DNA from: Nephrocerus scutellatus
Taxonomy: Eukaryota; Arthropoda; Insecta; Diptera; Pipunculidae
Length of the DNA stretch: 64,000 nt
NCBI GenBank assembly: GCA_947095585.1
Contig: OX352765.1
Location: forward strand, 88,682,965 to 88,746,964
Direction of reading: 5' to 3'
Below are positions 21,790 through 33,499 of this stretch, in pieces. The first letter of the stretch is position 1. Each line of letters opens with the position of its first letter. Below the pieces are notes generated by a model. The model ran no database searches and had not been told where the DNA came from. It saw only the letters and a list, made by a program, of their open reading frames with translations. Both the position numbers and the translations under genes were made by a program.

Positions 21790-22708
21790 CAGCTTACTTA
21801 CTTATGTCATATATCCCCTTGTGGGTCCTAGGGCCTCGACTACGCATACGCGCCATAGTGTGCGGTTCCTGGCAATGAGCTTCAGCTCTCTCCAACTCTC
21901 CCAATTGCCGTGACTCCTCCTCAACTGTTCTGCGCCATGTATTTCTCGGACGACCCGTTCTTCTACCATTCTGAGATAACGGGTACGATTGCATTACGTA
22001 GTTTGCTATCGAAGTGTCGTCTTTTCGGAGTGTATGACCAATCCACTGCCACTTCCGTCGTTGGATGGTTGTGCCTATTGGTTCCTGGCCCGTTCTCTAG
22101 TAAAGAAAATTTTCCGTAGGGGCACCTATTTACGAACGTTTGTAATCTTTTTGTGATAGTAGCGGTCACCTTCCAAGTGCTGCACCCATACAACAGCACA
22201 GATTCAACATTTGAGCGGAACAGTCGCAGCTTGGTGTTTAAGCTGATCGCATTGCTTCGCCATATCATGGACATCATTTCAAACACCGATTTTGCTTTGC
22301 CGATTCGGTTGACAATGTCCTGTTCGGTTCTACCTTCGGTCGAGACAATACTCCCAAGATATTGGAAACTGTCTACTCTCTCTACCGGCTGACCAGCAAT
22401 GTTAACTTGAGTTACTGTGTTAGTGCCGAGGTTGATGATTTTTGTTTTTCAAACCCGCAACATTTGCCTCCCTTTCTACATTTGTTGTCATTTGGTGCAG
22501 CTCCATAATCCTGTGTGAGAGTAAACAAACGTCGTCAGCGTAGTCCAGATGTTTGAGTTGAGATGTAAAAGTCCAACCAATTCCTCTGTTTCCAGTAGAT
22601 AAAGCTGTGCGAAGTACATCGCTAATCACCAACAAAAAAAAAGTATGGCCGATAGAATGCAACCTTGTCGTACCCCACTTAGGATCTCGAATTCCTCTGA
22701 CAGCTTAC
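21790..22708 (-). mobile_element. RTE-A, 5'-truncated copy
   Basis: Collinear with 12766-13719 of the intact element at high identity, then stops (..GACAGCTTA). It retains the YADD region (LKHLDYADDVCLLSHR) and the C-terminal domain. Lesions include a ~40-base deletion near 22105, a ~15-base deletion near 22445 and extra bases in an A run near 22635. The 3' end (minus strand) is ATATGACATAAGTAAGTAAG, a TAAG-type simple tail as in RTE elements. 5' truncation is the usual outcome of incomplete reverse transcription. Confidence 0.88.
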
Positions 22709-22709
22709 A

Positions 22710-23650
22710 GTTACAATAGTGCTGCTCATCACTGATTCAGAATGTATTGTTAAATACAATCGTAGTAGAAACAAGTGATATAATAAATGTCTTAAATATG
22801 CAATCGAATAATTGCCGGCCGAAAAATACTGAAAAACACTACTGTGTGTAGGTATTTTGTGAATTTACTACACAGGTGATATAAATTACACACCACTTTT
22901 TATTCAGTACACATGTTTTAATTTGAATATTTAAAAATATTAATGCGTTCGAATTTCCTGCCTTTTACGAGTGAATAGTGTGAATTCCTGAATCAATAAC
23001 TGGGAAAACAGCAACTGTGCAACGTATTATTTATTAATTAAACGTTGCTGCACATTTATTCCAAAAAAAACTCATCGCATTGATGATTCAGTCAGCGTAG
23101 TAACGAGTATTCCAGTGTACCCGCTAACAGCTTTTTACTAGACATAGAACTGTCGACGTTTTGGCCATTTTCGCAAATTTATTTCAAATTTCACGTGCGC
23201 TACTAATATGGGACAAAAAAAATTGCCATCAGCTGGTTGTGGTTCTAAAAACAGGAAATGTTTACATATATATGGGTATGATATTAGTGAATAAAGTTTG
23301 TGGTCTGTTTGTGTTTTGTATCATCATCATCATCAGTATCAGGCGCGGTTTACGAAAATAAAAATCCTAACAAAGAATGCACCAGTCGCACATCATTCTG
23401 TTACTGGCTATTGTTGCTATTGCCATTAGTAACTGCTGCTGATTGATTTTAATTTATTTTCCATTGGTTGAAAAATTGTACAATTGTACAATGTGCATAA
23501 AAATCATTAAAAAAAACCATTTGATCTGAGTAAAGCCCAAGCCAAACAAAAAATACTTTTTATTATAAATATATAAAAATCCAATTCAAACAATGGAAAT
23601 TATCAATTATTATTTGCAAGCGAACTTTGTATGGTTTGTATGTTTGTCTA
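22710..23650. other. non-coding DNA
   Basis: No gene seen; a short CAT/ATC triplet run lies near 23322-23336. Confidence 0.5.
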
Positions 23651-23655
23651 CCACA

Positions 23656-23844
23656 TCAGAGTACCCTACGTGATACATATGTGATATTTGAATAATCCAA
23701 CAGAGACTTTATTGCTTTTATTATTGATATCGTAGTGGAATATTTGTGTATTTTTTCTGCAATCAGATTTTTGATGATAACATTTACAGAGGCGATATTA
23801 AGAAGGCTAATTCCTCTACTGCTTCTCTCAGGTGGATCGGACAA
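23656..23844 (-). mobile_element. possible RTE RT fragment
   Basis: The minus strand encodes RSSRGISLLNIASVN, resembling the NYRGI(S/T)LLN motif of RTE reverse transcriptases. The remainder has no further recognisable motif, so the assignment is weak. Confidence 0.4.
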
Positions 23845-23954
23845 ACAGAGCTAATATTAAAAAAAAAACTATTGATTTGGGAAAATCTTTAAAAAGACGG
23901 ATCTCTGAAGGAATGCTTCTGTAAACTGGAAACGTCTGTTTTGACAGTAGCTAC

Positions 23955-24115
23955 TAAGCCCATTTCCGAACGTACAGTTTAGTTCAGAAATTCGTTCTTC
24001 AGCCGTATAACATGTATGTGCCAAGCTCTCTCTTCCCACATCACTACAATCCACAGACATTCAAAACACAAACTCATAGACATCTCCTCTTTTCTCCTTC
24101 TTTTCCTTAACGCAT
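23955..24115 (+). mobile_element. CR1/Jockey-type 3' scrap
   Basis: Aligned block by block with 63400-63555: GTTCAGAAATTCGTTCTTCAG, CCACAGACATTCAAAACACA, CATAGACATCTCCTC and CTTAACGCATACGCTG all have counterparts in the same order. This is the C-terminal FFSRT..WN..LP region, in degenerate form. It abuts the 3' end of an oppositely oriented RTE-C copy. Confidence 0.65.
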
Positions 24116-24117
24116 AC

Positions 24118-26080
24118 GCTGACCTCACGCAAAAAATCTCTCCACCGGTCCTGATTTCGAGCCGATGTCATCCAATTTGGCATCCCTAACCTCTGGTCGT
24201 CCTGGTGTCGGCCTCGCTGTCGTGTTCCATGAATCCTACCGCAAAGAACTTTCCGATCAGGATCCTCTTCGCTCATGCGATGTGGGTGTTCTTTCTACCG
24301 GAGCGTATCGAGCTTAATGCTCTTCACGATGTCGACATTGCGGTAACGCTCGTTGATCTCATCATTATAAAGTCCCCGGAATCGTCCTTGCTCACATACA
24401 GGGCTAACAATTATCCGTAAGACTTTTCTCTCAAGCATGGCTTAGAGGTCGAATGCTTTTTGCTAAGCACCCAAGTCTCGGATACGTATGTAGGTACTGG
24501 TATGACCATTGTCTAATATACCAGCAGCTTGGAAGTTGTGGTTAAGTTCCTGGATTTGAGGAGTCTTGACAGTCTATAGTTATAGTTACCGGCTGCTACA
24601 GTTGATCCGAGATAGTTAAAGAATTGCACTTCTTCAAATTCGCGCTCCACCGTTTTAATTGATGAACCAATGTTGGATTTTCTACTGTTTTGCTCTCATT
24701 TATGTGCAGCCCCAGGCCGTGCCGCCAGCTCCATCTGGATAAAAGCTTCATGTACAACTCTTGGGTTTCTACCAACGATGCAAATATCGTCTGCGTAAGC
24801 AAGTATCTAAATGGACTTATAGAGAATTGTTCCTTTCGCTGTTACGTGAGAGTCTCGGATCACTTTCTCCAACGCCAGGTTGAAGAGGACGCAGGCCAGT
24901 CCACCCCCTTGTCGGAGCCCGTTATAGATGTTGAATGGGCTTGATAATGATCCGGATATTTTTACTTGACTTATAACATTGGTCATGGTCAACCTACATA
25001 GTCGTGTCAGTTTATTTGGGATGCCGAATTCTCTCATGGCTTTACAAAGTTTTACTCTGGCTATGCTATCATAGGCGGCTTTAAAGTCTATAAAATGATG
25101 GTGTACACTTTATATTCCAAATCTAAAAGAAAACCTCATCTCGGTAAGCAAAGCGACAGGTGGTAACAACATAAAGGTACTATTTGAAGGTGATCAGTCA
25201 AAATATATACAAGACTGGCACGTTGTTGATCACAGCTGTTCAAAGACATGGTTTATATATCGTTTCTGAAAATCATAGAGCCCTGATAATAGATGGAAAC
25301 AATAATTCGCTGAGGCTATGTCATCGAAGGATGGGTCAACTCAACATAACCTCATTGGTGAATTTTGAAATTGTAGTCATTTTTCCATCACCTGCCTAAG
25401 GCTGTTTATCTGATCAGTTGTTAACTTGTCTGGGTATGGACCAATAATGACTTAAGCGTATGGGGCTATCCTGACTTGAAAGATAGAGGAGAAAATCTTA
25501 TATGCGGTACTCAACAACGTTATACCACGATAATTGCTGCATGTTGTTATATCTCCTTTCTTATGTATGGGGCACAGGATCCCTCTTCGCCGGGCTTCTG
25601 ACATCGCTTCTTCCTCAGATACTTGCACTATTTTTTCATAAATTACTTGGTGTATTGTGGGGCCTCCTATTTTAATCAGTTTCGCTGGGATCCCATCTGA
25701 TCCCGGTGCTCTATTATTTGTAAGCCGATTTATTGCTCTGCTCACTTCGTCTAAGCTAGGTATGATGATCTTCAGTCATTGGTGGAGCCTCCAATTCCTC
25801 AGTTAACTGACCATTTAGTAACTTGTGAAAGTGCTCTTACCATTGCTCTTTGAGATCGGCAATCAGATTACCCTCTTTGTCTTTGCAGTATGTGCAACGT
25901 GGTGTATATTGCGTTACACCGCGGACCCTTTAGTAGAACTTCCGCGCCTGGTTCGGTCCTTGCTCTCTGTACTGTTCTAGTTCACGGATGAGATTCTTCT
26001 CCCAGGCTGCTCTCTTTCGCCACTGAACTGTTTTTCCTATCTTCTGAGCTCTTTATATTCATCTTCGTATGCCCGCGTTT
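24118..26080 (-). mobile_element. RTE-C element with nested copia fragment
   Basis: Minus strand from 26080 downward: the endonuclease-RT linker (basic, broken), TNNRAPGSDGIPAKLIKIGG, RRGILCPIHKKGD, TTCSNYRGITLLSTAYKIFS, VIIGPYPDKLTTDQ, then the copia insertion (25104-25360), FIDFKAAYDSIA (motif A), FGIPNKLTRLCRLTM, GLRQGGGLACVLFN (motif B), HGLGLHINESKT, then the C-terminal domain down to RKVLCGRIHGTRQRGR. It is the longest RTE-C copy. YADD is lost or garbled and several frameshifts exist. The 3' tail has been replaced by the CR1 scrap. Confidence 0.82.
25104..25360 (+). mobile_element. Ty1/copia polyprotein fragment nested in RTE-C
   Basis: The plus strand encodes LYIPNLKENLISVSKATGG, then (after one frameshift) TGTLLITAVQRHGLYIV and SLRLCHRRMGQLNITSL, the region before the integrase core in copia-type Pol (gag-pre-integrase; the conserved W/C-H-R-R-x-G-H-L-N motif). 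RTE-C sequence is continuous on both sides: the flank TCAAAATTCACCAA.. joins GTGTACACCATCATTTTATA as in 57.83 kb. No LTRs accompany it. Confidence 0.75.
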
Positions 26081-26084
26081 ATTA

Positions 26085-27478
26085 GAAAGTCATAGGAAAG
26101 TTGAAAAGTATAAGTGTATATGACGATGTTTTTTTTTAATTCTCTACATTAAGTTCTCGTGCCCCCAGCTGTAAGAACAATATTTCCTATTACACAATAA
26201 ACTAATTACGGAACCATCCACTTCAGCGTAAAATTTAAAGTAACGCAACTTAGGAGTTTCTAGGCATACCACACATTACACACACAACTACACACTCGAA
26301 TTACAGTCGGCTAATAGCATCAATTATTCTACGCACAATAAGGACCTAAACATGGCGTGAGTATGCTAAGTAGTTCCACTAATCGTTTCTAATTGCTAAG
26401 TCAACACACACACTATCGACTATATGTTGTTGGAAAGGATATGAAAGGTGTCCTTGTATATCAATACAAGTATATGCCTGTGTGCGGCGATAATTGTGCA
26501 TCGTATATGCAAACTGCGACAAGTGTGTGTCGTGTCATTTTCATTGCTAATGAGAAGACATGTTGATTATGGCTTTTCGCCAGCATTACAGTATTAGATA
26601 TCTAATAGTTTCGAACAGGAACAACCTCAAGTAACAACCAACTGCTCGCGAGATTTTCAACGGGCAAGCATGAGTTCTCCATTCGAGTGGGTGCGCAGCG
26701 TAATGACGTTGAGGTGTACACAGAGTAGAAAGTCAATAAGGATGTGGAGTCGACTTTACTTATCTAATATTTGTTGTATGTTTAAAGGATGTAGGCTTTT
26801 ACACGCACTTCACATACATACATATAAAAGTTTAATTAGTTTGAAGCGATAAGTACTCTCTAGTGTAGTTTGCTACTTGGAGGACTTTTCAAAATTTTGC
26901 ACATTAACTAATGTGCAGAATTGTAATTGAGGAACAGTAATTAGCAGATAACTAATGACTTCAACTAATTTATTACGCTCATATATTTTATAAGATCATG
27001 AGTGTCATCGAAAAGTTATTTTAGTTCGCTGACAAAATTGGTTTTATAGAAATTATATTCCATACTAATTACCTAATGTTAAATAAACGAAATAAAATTG
27101 CTTTTAAGAATTTCGTACCAAAAGTTACAGTTTCGGCTAAGAAGAAGGATTGTACACCAACCGAATAGAAATCCCTAAGACTATGCTACAAAAATCAACC
27201 GGATGAAAGAAAACTTCGCTTTGTGTATGTATTATATATGGATGTTTTTCCATAGAGACAAGTTAGTAACATATGTGGACAGCTGAAAAAAATCTGGAGG
27301 TGGTAAAGTTGAGCATTTTATGTAAAAATTTAGTAGAAGTAAAGCAGAGATTACAGAAATCATTTTTTCCGGATATCTACCCTAGCCCATATGGCAGACA
27401 ATGCGACCTGAAGAATATATTGTACCATAGGGTTTGTTTATTTTATAAGGTACTGGATGTTTCTGCTCTGACAGTGCG
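26085..27478. other. non-coding DNA
   Basis: No gene supported; no recognised repeat. Confidence 0.5.
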
Positions 27479-27479
27479 C

Positions 27480-27857
27480 TATTAACTCCTGGACCTTAGT
27501 TGACGGAATGTTGTCGTCGTCGGCCGGGGAAGTACGCTGAAGTACACACGATATTATGAGTTCCCCTATCGGTCGGTACTTTTACTTGCAGGTCGGAACT
27601 TCCACTTGCAGGGCCACCAGGTCTTTTGTTACAAATTCTGGAATTGGAAGAAAGTTAATTTTCGTGCTGATCAAGCAGGCCGCCCTTGGCACTAACTCCC
27701 CGCTTTTAAAAATCAACTTACTTGCCTGATACCGTAGACCAGTAATAAGTTCGGTTATAACCCAAGGCCCTTGGATAAGACCAAGGGTTATATTATCCTC
27801 GGTGAACCGCTTGCTTAGGGTAGCTGACGCCTTCGCAAATTCTCCTGTAGTACTCAT
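27480..27857 (-). pseudogene. LOA-type ORF2 start, endonuclease N-terminus
   Basis: The minus strand encodes LGLIQGPWVITELITGLR, ACLISTKINFLPIPEFVT and LVALQVEVPTCK, followed by a SAYFPG-like motif near 27500. This is the N-terminal half of the apurinic-type endonuclease in LOA/I elements (the QEPW..SAYFP pattern), with Gly where the catalytic Glu of QEPW is normally found (IQGPW). The rest of the domain (GDAN, DHN motifs) is missing. Confidence 0.65.
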
Positions 27858-28099
27858 AAGCCCTCAATGGATGCTTTAGATTGCCGGAGTAATTTAGCTT
27901 TCCCCTACGGCAAGCAGTCAGGTTAGGTTAACCCAGTGATCTAACCTTACCCGACTAATCCTTCCTCCTTCTATACTAAGTTGAGCCGTTTGTCGGATGG
28001 GATACAACAGCACTAGCCGCCAGAACCGCTAAGGCCAGTATGCCCAGTGGCGCTGCTGGCCAAAGAAACTGGTCTTGGGACCTTCTTCCTTGACTTGAT

Positions 28100-29580
28100 T
28101 CCGGACCCGCCCTGATCAGCATACCCCTCGGCATTGGTGATCAAGGAGATTGTTTTCATAACTCGTTTAGCGGTGGTTTTGTCAAACCGTTAGGACAGGC
28201 ATGCCCAGTGGCACTTCTATTCGAGCTAGCGACTTTCTCTTTGTCAGATTTACATCGGCTTTTCGTTGAAACCTTATCGGTGCTCTTAAGGATCAGCCAA
28301 AACGGTAGTTTATAATACCTTTGCAGGTATTGAGCTTTATCATGGAGGTGTCCTTCCTTCTTCCTCTGTACTATCTTCCATGACTTGGCTTGCAATCGGC
28401 GTTTTGCGCATATAAGGTAGCCAGAATCTTTTGTAAGGAGAGCTGTAGACTCTGTGGAAACTTATCGGGGCTTTTTAGGATCAGCTTAACCTGGCCAAAA
28501 CGGTAGTTTACAATACCTTTGCAAGTATTGAGCCATATCATGGTGGCGTCATATATCGGCACTACGAGTTGAAGGAGCGCACCTTCCTTTATCCTCTGTA
28601 CTATCTTCCATGTACTTGGCTTACAAATCGGCGTTTTGCGCATATAAGGTAGCCTTAATCTTATGTGAGGAGAGCTCCAGACTTTAGGGAAGTATCCTTC
28701 TTCCACCAGCGTCACGCTCGATCCACTCTTGGCTCTGATCCTCTCAAAATTCGAGCGCATCCACCCAGCAGTAGTACTGTCTGTGCAGATGAAGACTAGC
28801 AATCTAGATTTGAGATGCGTGCCGGAAAAATGTGGCCACACGCCACTATCGGCAAACTAGATTGATATGTCTACAACCGCCTCTTGAAAAAGAGTTATTT
28901 GCTCAGTTGTGAGGGGGTTTATTGTCAAGTCGGTCGGGACAACATCCAACCTGAAGGTACTGACCACTTGGCTCAAAATGGGAACATCATGTAAAGGTCC
29001 TGCCCTGGCCTTCTTGACAGCCGGTGCCGGTAGCGTTTGGTCCTCTGACCTGACGCAGTTGGCTTCGCACAAAAGCAAGAGCACTATCTCTGTCTTTGCC
29101 CATGCGTAAGGTGCCTTCTTTCCTGTTAGTTCAAATGAATCCGCCCTGTTGTTGACTGATCTGTAGTCCATTTAATGACTTCGCAATGGAAGAGCATCCG
29201 GATTATTTCAAGATGACACTACATGCATCAACACCTGTGGATGCGTCAGTGGATTGCTCCAAGTCCTTTACTCTGACCCCGATCCTGAAATGATGTCATC
29301 CTTGTTATCGGTGGACTAATCAAAACCGAAGATCACTAGGTATTCGGAGTCCGCATACTAGCGACTAAGCTCTTTCTTAGTCATGCATCCACCCACGTAC
29401 GCTGTTCCACATTGGATTAGGAATAGCTTTAACTGAGGAACGGACAAATCCGTTGCCTCAAACCCTCCTCCTTTACCTGGGTTTGGGACCGGTATATTAC
29501 CATCGTAACAATGCGGAGTTACAGGAAATATAGTCTTGAATTGCATTAAGGAGAAAATAGAACCAATATTTAGTACCAAA
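28100..29580 (-). pseudogene. LOA-type ORF1 with DUF4780-like domain
   Basis: Minus-strand pieces in order: VPNPGKGGGFEATDLSVPQLK and a Cys-containing stretch; the RLDVVPTDLTINPLTTEQ region; then after one stop LLVFICTDSTTAGWMRSNFE; then VTLVEEGYFPKVW, STWKIVQRIKEGALLQLVV and NYRFGQVKLILKSPD. The CTDS.TAGW..SNFE stretch and the later LLHLVV..INYRFGQVK-like stretch are the DUF4780 pattern of ORF1 proteins in fly LOA-type elements; such proteins bind the element RNA. One tract is duplicated (see 28253-28676). Confidence 0.65.
28253..28676 (-). repeat. tandem duplication inside LOA-type ORF1
   Basis: Two adjacent copies, about 28253-28442 and 28443-28676. Both contain GCCAAAACGGTAGTTTA, TACCTTTGCA.GTATTGAGC, CCTCTGTACTATCTTCCATG and CGGCGTTTTGCGCATATAAG. 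The first copy carries internal deletions of about 40 bases relative to the second. It duplicates the WKIVQR.KEG..YRFGQVK part of the protein. Confidence 0.8.
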
Positions 29581-29584
29581 GTAT

Positions 29585-31950
29585 ACTCTCTAGTATTAGC
29601 GTAGTCTAGCTATTTCAGAAATTATTATTCCTTGTAAAAGCCTCGATAACATGAAATATCTAAAGCATATATGTCAATTAAAACATCACATACAATCTCG
29701 GCGCAAAAGGTGTGTGAAATATCGAAATCGATCAATATCAAACTGAAATCTAAATCTTAATGAGATAATCCTATTCATGAGTATCCTCGTATACCCAGTT
29801 TTAATGTGAAAACTTGCTAATCTGCCCTTTGATTATTCACCTCGCATTAAATTTCCCTGAAATAAGATTGCCACCCAATTTACCTTCTCTCTTTCGATTA
29901 CAAGAATGATGACAAGGCAGGACAAAAATGTCCTCTCGTTACATATTAAATTAAAAAAATAGTAGACGGAAGAATCAGATGCAGAAGAGTGACTCTTCAC
30001 GAAGTGGTGATCCCTTTTCAAAGGATATCTTCATTATACCAAAATAGAAAATAAAAGCGTCGTCTCTAATTTGAAGAATGCAATATTATCCCTCTGTGTC
30101 TGCTTTTTACTTTGAGAATTTGAGGGAAAAATATCTTCTTGGAAAATTAAGATTACACGACAAGATGTAAGTGGGAGATAAAGGAACCGCCGTTAAATTT
30201 TTTTAACTATGACTCTATGCAACTCAAAATGATGCCATTAAGCTGTGAGATGACAAAAGGAATATTTGCTGTCCAAAGGAATTGTGTTACCTTTGACTAA
30301 GTACCTTCTATACTTACATGTTTTACTCCCACTTGGTCATTTGTCTGTCCCCTCTAAGAGAGAGAAATAATGTGTACCGCGTACTTTGACATTACATATG
30401 CACCAGTTTTTAAAGTTTCTAGGGTACAAGTATTTAAAATTCAAAAGAAACCTCACGTAAATCCCTAATATGTAACCAAATATATACAAATTAAATAAAG
30501 AAACTATTGAAAAGTCAAATTTTAATAACTCCTAGACTACCACGCCTACAATTAAGTGCGAAGGGCATAACTGCCAAATGTATTTTCAGTTTATTTTACT
30601 ATGCATTTAGCATGGATATAAAACTTGACTCTTATACCCCAAAAGAAAGAAAAAAAAACTTCTTTCCCTCCCTTGTCCCACGAAGGCTTTCAAATTTTAT
30701 AGGCGCAGGTTAGGCAGCCATCAAGCTATATGTATGTAGATATACTTTAACAAGTTCCATAGCATTCCAGTCTCCATTATCATTTCGTCTTTGTGCAGAC
30801 CAGAAAAAAAAGCTTTTAATTTTCCACCGCTTCATGCAATGATGCTCTTACTTTGATTCTTTTTCTGTTGCACGTTTTACTACCAGTAGACATCCCTGAT
30901 TATTGCGATGAATTTCTTGGTATCGCCTCACTCACTCACTCACTGAACCACTTAGTTACTTGCAATGGATTTTCTTATTTCTCTAGTGTGTATCTTATAG
31001 CCGTTGAGTCCTTCGTTCGTTGCACAATTCAAGGGGATTTTTATGACTTCGCGTACTGCACCTAGGGTACAACCCACTCAAGTGAAGAACGAACGAATTT
31101 TCCTTATAGCCTCATAGAAGGGAAATCATCATTAAACCAGTGCGCGACTGCCAGTTGAAATCATTGTAATATGCTGGTTATATACGTATATGAATACACC
31201 ACCACTACCAACTAAGACGATAATAGATCTTGACATCCGCATTCGATTCAGTTCAGTTCAGTACACCGTACCAGTTCAGTTGTTATCTGCAGTTAGTTGG
31301 TTTGATTGTTGAATTGGAGTGGCTGATGGGTACACTCCAATCCAAAAGCGATATGCATCATCATACAGATAGAGTTGTTGTCGTCAAAGTATCTGTGTGT
31401 GTGTGTTTATGTCTGTGTGTATTGTGTAAATTGGACAACGACAACGCGCACAGCATGGGGATAATGACGACAACGACTCAAAAGCATTCAACTCAACTAG
31501 GGATAAAGGTCATACTCGAAGGTACGAAGTACAGACGACAACGCTATCAAGTAGTTGTAAGTTAAATACACAATCCGCACTTTTAGTCGAGTGCTACTCT
31601 TGAGAATGACTACCAAGTTACTTATACCGAATGCGCGTCGTTAATATTCTTTGACTTTTTTTAAGAGTCTCCTTTCTCTTCCCAAGAAAATTGGTAGGTT
31701 TTCACAAAGCTGTCTGACCGCTAAGAAAATTGACGAGAAGTTTGTGAGAGAGAAAAAAAATTACCGAGTCTATTGTTTCCTTAATATTTAAAAGTAAAAA
31801 AAAGGCCTTAGAAAGGGATACCTACCTGCAGATTGTATCGAAAAAGAGTGGTAATAACTTCAAAGGGAAGCGAATAGTATGTAAGTGTAGTTCCACGATA
31901 GATATTGTCTGAAAGACAAAAAAATATCGAATGATTAGGGTTATAGATGT
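29585..31950. other. non-coding DNA with TG microsatellite
   Basis: No gene supported. A GT run lies at about 31390-31410 and a CAGTT pentamer-like run at about 31250-31275. Confidence 0.5.
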
Positions 31951-31952
31951 TG

Positions 31953-32350
31953 ATAGTCACAGAGTCAATTGCGACGCGCCTCCAAGTCTTCGTCAACATG
32001 TGTTTAAGGCGGATACTGAGAATAAGATGTCTGGACATTATCACCAATCAAGACTTGTGGAGAGTAACGCAGCAGGAAGCAATCGCGATCACCATCAGAC
32101 GATGAAAATGGAGCTGGATTGGTCACACTTTGAGAAAGCCAGCGGATATTACGATACTGGCGCTCGACTGGAATCCACAAGGAAGCCGCCGAGTTGGCCG
32201 TCCTAGCAAGACATGGAAAATGACAATAGAAGAGGAAGCAAGATCCCAGTGGACATAGTGGCATCTCTTGAAATCTCAGGCGACAAATCGAGTTCGTTGG
32301 TGGACGTTTTTAGAAGCCATATGCTCCCCCGCGGAGTAAAGAAAAGAAAA
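31953..32350 (+). mobile_element. RTE-B 3' end, second copy
   Basis: Plus-strand counterpart of 9430-9830 (minus): shares AGTCAATTGCGACGCGCCTC, ACTGAGAATAAGATG, CATTATCACC, GAAAGCCAGCGGA.., CGCTCGACTGGAATCCACAA, GTCCTAGCAAGACATGGAAA and AAATCGAGTTCGTTGGTGG. Frames are broken. It ends in an A/G-rich tail (AGTAAAGAAAAGAAAAAAC) just after the coding end, as in the first copy. 5'-truncated. Confidence 0.85.
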
Positions 32351-32399
32351 AACGGGGTACATTAATACTATCAATAAAATGTCTTTTAAGGTTGACACT

Positions 32400-33180
32400 T
32401 AAGTGAAAATGATCGAGCGGGGCTGTTTCAGGGCGCACAGCCGTTGGTTTGACGTGAAACATCTATGTCCACGAGTCGCTTTTATTGTAATTAACATCTA
32501 GCGAGAACGATCTCTGATTCGGGGCAAAGTCGGTGTCCATAAACTCAATCTGATACTCAAGCCCAATATTAACGTCCTCGTCTTTGTTGAACAGACTTCA
32601 GACAATATTTATGTTGTAGTGCTTGTACGGCTGGTTTACCCAGTGGCGCAGACAAGACTTAATCACCGACTAGCTTACGAAACCGCTTGGATATGTGAAT
32701 TGAAGGTATAGTTGTCGTTTACCCCCATCGGTAGTGGCTGCACCAATTTGTTCATATCGACGGGTACGGCCGACTATACCATAATTACCTTCATAGTGTA
32801 GACGACGATTTTGCATAAAAGGTAAGCATGGCGAAATTAACCGGATGCGGTTCGGGTTAAGGAGCGGCAGGCCGTTCGGCTTCGGGGGATATAGAAATCC
32901 GTTCGAGCGCGACAGCGAGCGTTAGAATATTATTGGCATCTTTTTATTTGCTACAGATGAACTGATGTTCATATCCCCCTCAGTTAGAAGACATCTTCGA
33001 CAGATTTGTGGGTGCTATCTTCACTCGATATGTACAGGTAGAGCAGTGGTAGAGATGCTTGCGGTGTTGCGGTCGTTAACTGAGCGTGCCGTGACAGTTT
33101 TGCGATGATTCCGAAACAGTCTCGCTTGCTACGCACCGGACATTTTGGTAGCTGTGCGTAGACCATAGCTTCCTCTTTTC
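32400..33180 (-). other. unidentified GC-richer island
   Basis: Base composition is noticeably less AT-rich than the flanks. The minus strand has one 60-codon open frame (33166-32984) with protein-like content (KCPVRSKRDCFGIIAKLSRH), followed on the same strand by a purine-rich stretch (AACTGAGGGGGATATGAA) that could be a polypurine tract beside an LTR. No LTR pair was found. A decayed LTR element or a piece of one is possible; I cannot name it. Confidence 0.3.
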
Positions 33181-33499
33181 AAAGATATGCTTGATTTATA
33201 TTTTCAGTTGGCTATCTTGAACAGGCTTTGAGGGTGACATATTTTATTTTATCATGTGACTTTCGGAATCGTATAAAAGAATATGTAGAATCGGCCATGA
33301 TTTTCTTTATATGTTTTTATTGTACATATCGGTCAGGATAATACTCAGTATCTTCTACCGTTCGGCAGTCGTCAGTTGTCACTTATCTGGTCCAATGTAG
33401 CCAAATTTTGACTAAAACACACCTACACCTCAAGAAGCGATAATTCCACCAAAGTTATGGACATTACTTTTGATAGAAGAAAAGATGTGTTGTCGGTGG

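Larger units (their letters stand above)
27480..29580 (-). mobile_element. LOA-type element, 5' half (ORF1 and endonuclease)
   Basis: Minus strand, in order: ORF1 (29580 to about 28100), a ~200-base spacer, then the start of ORF2 with an endonuclease domain (27857 to about 27480). The RT, RNase H and 3' end are absent, so it is the mirror image of the usual 5'-truncated copies: a 3'-deleted fragment. Stops in ORF1 near 29360, 29250 and 28860, plus an internal tandem duplication, make it dead. Confidence 0.75.
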
